From SIG644 sp045613985 (lineage in GTDB: Bacteria > Bacillota > Clostridia > Oscillospirales > CAG-272), in assembly GCA_045613985.1 (NCBI GenBank), contig JAZLCA010000029.1, forward strand, positions 1-16,871: 16,871 nucleotides of DNA, in the 5' to 3' direction. Both the position numbers and the translations under genes were made by a program. Below the pieces are notes generated by a model. That model was given only the letters and a program-made list of their open reading frames with translations. It was not told the DNA's origin and did not search any database. Shown one piece after another: positions 13,877 to 16,871 of the stretch; position 1 is the stretch's first letter, and the number at the start of each line of letters is the position of its first letter.

Positions 13877-13933
13877 TGACGTACACCTCCTTAAATTTCG
13901 TGAGGGTTAAGCTCACTTCACTATTATTTTTAA

Positions 13934-14452
13934 TTATTCATTTTCCTCTTTATTCAGCAGCGTGCCGAGAATCGCCAGGCGAGGATCGATCTCGCGGGTC
14001 GGACAGCCGCACTCACCCTCACGGCGGGGTTTTCCGCACTTAGGGCAAAGACCCGGACATTCCTCCGAGCATAACAAACGCATAGGGAACGAAAGAATCA
14101 ACGCTTCCCGCAATTCCTCGTCCAGATCAAGCTCACCGCCTTCGATGATAACGTACTCGTCTACGTTGTCCTCCAGCTGCTCATCCGTCAAGGTGCCCTC
14201 ATTGGCTACCGTCCGTTCAAATTCCAATTCAAACGTACCGCTCACGGGCAACAGACATCTGGCACACTCGCCTTGGTAGGCAAGCTTGGCCTGCAGTGTC
14301 AAACGCATATAGCCACCTTCGTTGGTGATCTGTCCCGTTACGTGAGCGTCGCCCTCGAAAGAAACGCCGCTGACCGACTCAGGAGAAAGCATATAGTCTA
14401 CCAAAATACGGGAAACTTCACCGCGCAGCATCGGGCGCATATCCAGCGTCAT
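13934..14452 (-). CDS. yceD: YceD/DUF177 family protein
   Basis: A 172-residue cytoplasmic protein of the YceD (DUF177) family, which in bacteria is nearly always encoded next to rpmF and is linked to 23S rRNA metabolism and ribosome assembly. The conserved GECARCLLPV (61-70) is present, and a cysteine-rich segment CSEECPGLCPKCG (128-140), with two more cysteines at 148 and 150, may bind zinc. DPRLAILGTLL near the C terminus is typical. GGAGGTG before the ATG at 14452 fixes the start; the frame is open upstream to 14575, across the promoter, and that extension is not plausible. It has a near-consensus promoter and is cotranscribed with rpmF. Confidence 0.92.
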   Translation of the reverse strand: MTLDMRPMLRGEVSRILVDYMLSPESVSGVSFEGDAHVTGQITNEGGYMRLTLQAKLAYQGECARCLLPVSGTFELEFERTVANEGTLTDEQLEDNVDEYVIIEGGELDLDEELREALILSFPMRLLCSEECPGLCPKCGKPRREGECGCPTREIDPRLAILGTLLNKEENE

Positions 14453-14525
14453 GGCGCTCACCTCCACCGTTTTTTTCGGAACTTTTTTGCCTTGCGTTAA
14501 AAGAACACAAAATGCGACGCTATAT

Positions 14526-14554
14526 ATTATAACGGATAATATTGAAAAAGTCAA
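14526..14554 (-). promoter_or_regulatory. Promoter of yceD-rpmF
   Basis: TTGACT (-35, 14549-14554), a 17-nt spacer and TATAAT (-10, 14526-14531) on the minus strand. This is a near-perfect vegetative promoter. It fires away from the plus-strand promoter at 14644-14672. Confidence 0.87.
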
Positions 14555-14643
14555 GTGTTTTTTAAAGTTTGGCAAAAAATCTTTTGCTTTTTTTCCTGTT
14601 TTTTACCGTTTGGAAGCAAAATAGCGTTTCTTGACGGTGAGCG

Positions 14644-14672
14644 TTGACAAATCTTCCCTTTTCTTGTATAAT
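14644..14672 (+). promoter_or_regulatory. Promoter of the cysteine-motif protein and tmcAL
   Basis: TTGACA (14644-14649), a 17-nt spacer and TATAAT (14667-14672) match the sigma-A consensus exactly. The start is predicted near 14679, about 24 nt before the first ATG. Confidence 0.9.
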
Positions 14673-14702
14673 GAGAGTAATCTCGACGAAAAGAGGATCG
14701 CC

Positions 14703-15236
14703 ATGTCACCCCACGAAATCCGCGCAAAGGAATTATTTGAATCGGGCGCACAATGCGCGCAAGCCGCCTTTGGCGCCCTGTGCGACGTCACGGGCTTGTC
14801 TCTGGAAGACGCGCTGGCTCTGTCCGCCTCGTTCGGTGCGGGCTTTGGGCGTATGCGCGAGGTGTGCGGAGCCTTATCGGGTATTCTTATGGCCGTCGGT
14901 TACCGTTTCGGCCGTTATCCTCTCGGTCACGAAGACACGGGCGCAAACAAAGACCGCCACTATCGTCTGACGCAGTACGTCAGCGCCGAATTCAAGCGCA
15001 AGGTGGGATCGATCTTTTGCTACCGATTGTTGGATCTTCCCCACGCGCCACAAATTCCCGTCAGTCAGCCCCGCACCAAGGATTTTTACCAAAACCGCCC
15101 TTGCCTTGACATAATTTTGGCCGCAATCCGAGTGTTTGACGAGCTGCTGGAGGCCGAGCAAACCGGTGTGCTGCAGCAGCTGATCTCCCCCGAAAATGCC
15201 GCTGCTGTGACGGCATATCTCAACGAAAACAACTAA
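14703..15236 (+). CDS. C_GCAxxG_C_C family cysteine-motif protein
   Basis: A 177-residue protein of the C_GCAxxG_C_C family, named for its spaced cysteines. The visible pattern is Cys18 (SGAQCAQAAFG), the core FGRMREVCGALSG (48-60, Cys55), Cys106 and Cys134. The function is unknown; members are often near redox or metal genes, and a metal- or cofactor-binding role is suspected only from the conserved cysteines. AAGAGG lies 6 nt before the ATG. The frame is open upstream to 14631, but that would cover the promoter. It is the first gene of a likely two-gene unit with tmcAL, 27 nt downstream. Confidence 0.83.
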   Translation: MSPHEIRAKELFESGAQCAQAAFGALCDVTGLSLEDALALSASFGAGFGRMREVCGALSGILMAVGYRFGRYPLGHEDTGANKDRHYRLTQYVSAEFKRKVGSIFCYRLLDLPHAPQIPVSQPRTKDFYQNRPCLDIILAAIRVFDELLEAEQTGVLQQLISPENAAAVTAYLNENN

Positions 15237-15263
15237 ACTGCTATACGAGAAAAGGAGCCCCAC

Positions 15264-16463
15264 ATGAAAGCCGTAGGCATCATTTGCGAATACAATCCCT
15301 ATCATGCGGGGCATGCCCGCCAGCTGTCCACTGCGCGGCGCGACTCCGGTGCTGACGTCGTCATCGCTGTCATGAGTGAACATACGACACAGCGAGGCGA
15401 ACTGCCGGTAGCCGATGCATACGTGCGGGCCTCGACCGCTCTGCGTTGCGGTGCCGATATCGTCGTAGGTCTCCCATTTCCTTATTCGTCCGCGCCTGCT
15501 GAGTTTTTCGCTTTGGGCGGTGTTCGTATTTTGAACGGTTTGGGGGCGGACAGCATCCATTTTGGCAGCGAGAGTGGCAATATAGCAACATTAAAATCAG
15601 CAGCAGACCGACTGTATTCTGCCGAGTTTTCCGAAAAACTGACGGAATATCAGAAATCTCACCCCGAGTGCGGTATCATGCAATGCCGGGCGACGGTGTA
15701 CGAGCAATGCTACGGCCATTCCCTGCCCGGCGGCTCCAATGACCTGCTCGCCATGGCCTATCTCCATGCCCTGGCTGCTACCAGCAGCCCCATGCGCCCC
15801 TTGACCATCAAGCGGCTCGGGCAAGCATACAATGACACTCAAACCCCTTGGATGGGGCAATATCCCAGCGCGACCGCTCTGCGCGCCCTGTGGCAGACAG
15901 GAGGATTGGAATCCCTTCGTGCCCATCTTCCCTCGCCCGTGTTGGAGAAGCTGGAGACCGCGCAGGATCAAGGCCTTGCACCTCTGGATTTTGACAAGCT
16001 CGGCACAGCCGTCCTTGCCTTCTACCGCACGGCCAACGCCGATGCGCTCTCACAGGTTGCCGACATGGAGCCCGGTCTCGCCTCCCGATTGATCGAAGCC
16101 GCCAAGAATGCCACGAGCCTATCCGATTTTTTCATTCAGGCAGCGACCAAACGCTATACGACCGCCCGCCAGCGCCGCGCTCTTTTGTTCGGCTTGTGCG
16201 ACGTGCGCCCCGAAGATGTGCGCACACCGCCCGCCTACGTACGTCTGTTAGCGGCAAGTCGCGCAGGGTGCGCATATCTATCCTCCATCCGCAAGACCTG
16301 CCCGCTCCCCATTCTCACCAAGCCTTCTGACATTCCCGCATCGCGCGAGGCACAGCATCAACGCCGGATTGAAGAACGCCTGGAGGCCCTGCTCACGTTG
16401 GCTTACCCCATTCCAAAACCGACGGGATATCTGCTCAAACAGCATCCAACCATCGAAAAATAA
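15264..16463 (+). CDS. tmcAL: tRNA(Met) cytidine acetate ligase (YlbM family)
   Basis: A 399-residue enzyme matching TmcAL, which uses ATP and acetate to make N4-acetylcytidine at position 34 of elongator tRNA(Met). GIICEYNPYHAGH (5-17) is the nucleotidyltransferase-like ATP site with the HxGH-type motif. QRGELP (43-48), GLPFPYSSAPAEFFA (69-83) and FGSES (100-104) are further family landmarks, and SNDLLAMAYLHAL and IKRLGQAYND lie in the middle. The family usually has MSGNFVQRG before the QRG motif; here it is MSEHTTQRG, a visible variation. AAGGAG is 6 nt before the ATG. In many Firmicutes this gene (ylbM) is next to yceD-rpmF; here it is close but divergent. I see no terminator after it. Confidence 0.93.
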   Translation: MKAVGIICEYNPYHAGHARQLSTARRDSGADVVIAVMSEHTTQRGELPVADAYVRASTALRCGADIVVGLPFPYSSAPAEFFALGGVRILNGLGADSIHFGSESGNIATLKSAADRLYSAEFSEKLTEYQKSHPECGIMQCRATVYEQCYGHSLPGGSNDLLAMAYLHALAATSSPMRPLTIKRLGQAYNDTQTPWMGQYPSATALRALWQTGGLESLRAHLPSPVLEKLETAQDQGLAPLDFDKLGTAVLAFYRTANADALSQVADMEPGLASRLIEAAKNATSLSDFFIQAATKRYTTARQRRALLFGLCDVRPEDVRTPPAYVRLLAASRAGCAYLSSIRKTCPLPILTKPSDIPASREAQHQRRIEERLEALLTLAYPIPKPTGYLLKQHPTIEK

Positions 16464-16493
16464 TCCCCTTTTTCAAAATAAACGCCTCGCCCC

Positions 16494-16522
16494 TTGACTT
16501 TTTGTTCAAGGTGTGGTAGACT
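16494..16522 (+). promoter_or_regulatory. Putative promoter of the final small gene
   Basis: TTGACT (16494-16499), a 17-nt spacer and TAGACT (16517-16522). The inverted repeat CTTGA-N8-TCAAG (16493-16510) overlaps the -35 box and could be an operator. A small GCCGC-TCT-GCGGC hairpin (16549-16561) lies just before the ribosome binding site. Confidence 0.6.
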
Positions 16523-16575
16523 AATATGGTATATATAAGATCGTATCAGCCGCTCTGCGGCGAAAGGAGAATACA

Positions 16576-16869
16576 ATGGCAAACGAAGAATTGAATTTGG
16601 TCAGCGGAAAATATCTGGAATACCGCGGCAAGCCTTTGGTGCGCGAGGGTGACACCATCTGCTACGGTGATATGAACGAAAAGTGCATTTTGATCCTGGA
16701 GATCATCTCTTATAAGGAGGTCGAGGGCAAGAAGCTGCCCGATAAGATCATGATCCAGGTCATCGATTCCAAGGATCCCAACAAGATCATCCGTCAGGGC
16801 TCTTACAGCGGCCTGCACGACGCCTTCACCATGGGCGAGATCTGGTTGGATCAGGCTTTACAGCAGTAA
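16576..16869 (+). CDS. Small hypothetical protein (97 aa), conserved-looking
   Basis: A 97-residue soluble, slightly acidic protein; I do not recognise a named family. The reading frame is well supported: AAAGGAG lies 6 nt before the ATG, a promoter-like sequence is upstream, codon choice resembles the neighbouring genes, and the stop is within the window. No membrane segment, signal peptide or cysteine motif is present. The pattern SGKYLEYRGKPLVREGDTI and a central strand-rich segment (ILILEIISY, then KIMIQVID) suggest a compact beta-rich fold, and the end EIWLDQAL looks helical. I have an impression of similar short proteins in clostridial genomes but cannot confirm it here. Function unknown. 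Confidence 0.75.
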   Translation: MANEELNLVSGKYLEYRGKPLVREGDTICYGDMNEKCILILEIISYKEVEGKKLPDKIMIQVIDSKDPNKIIRQGSYSGLHDAFTMGEIWLDQALQQ

Positions 16870-16871
16870 GG

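Noticed and set aside
1..16871. Horizontally acquired island or defence system
   Set aside because: No integrase, transposase, tRNA attachment site, toxin-antitoxin pair, nuclease/helicase cluster or abrupt composition change is visible; most genes are core functions.

Overview
The window looks like chromosomal DNA from a spore-forming member of the Clostridia (Bacillota). The evidence is a full-length SpoIVA behind a sigma-E-type promoter, lipoproteins with Gram-positive-style signal peptides, BspA-type leucine-rich repeats, the L32/YceD/TmcAL neighbourhood and strong GGAGG ribosome binding sites. Base composition is moderate, roughly half G+C by eye. I do not assign a genus. I see no phage, insertion sequence, CRISPR array, tRNA or rRNA. 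Nearly all of it is recognisable housekeeping, envelope and sporulation genes, with short intergenic regions and none longer than about 250 bases.

Layout. A 5'-truncated phospho-sugar mutase (1-1167, +) ends in a palindromic repeat and faces a bidirectional terminator (about 1352-1395). From there to 14452 all genes are on the minus strand. In transcription order from the right: yceD (DUF177) and rpmF; a secreted trigger-factor-like/FKBP lipoprotein translationally coupled to an AlaX-type editing protein; a BspA-like leucine-rich-repeat lipoprotein; spoIVA; pncB; an AlgX/AlgJ-like protein and an MBOAT O-acyltransferase; a short inorganic pyrophosphatase-like protein overlapping a tandem-Nudix protein. 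From 14703 onward genes are on the plus strand: a C_GCAxxG_C_C-type cysteine protein, tmcAL and a small conserved-looking hypothetical protein.

How the genes work together. The AlgX/AlgJ-like and MBOAT proteins form a plausible two-part machine that passes acyl (probably acetyl) groups across the membrane onto an extracellular glycan. Their unit has a clear promoter with two 9-nt direct repeats 21 bp apart just upstream. The pyrophosphatase-like and Nudix genes share an ATGA stop/start overlap and both act on phosphoanhydrides. yceD and rpmF, with tmcAL nearby, keep a known Firmicute ribosome/translation neighbourhood, but tmcAL is divergent and preceded by another gene. pncB (NAD salvage) and spoIVA (spore coat basement layer) each have their own promoter.

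I did not find a convincing undescribed defence or mobile system. The strongest unexplained signals are three related perfect palindromes just after stop codons, with compensatory base changes; the phased direct repeats upstream of the acylation unit; and the unusual sequence features of the AlgX/AlgJ-like protein.
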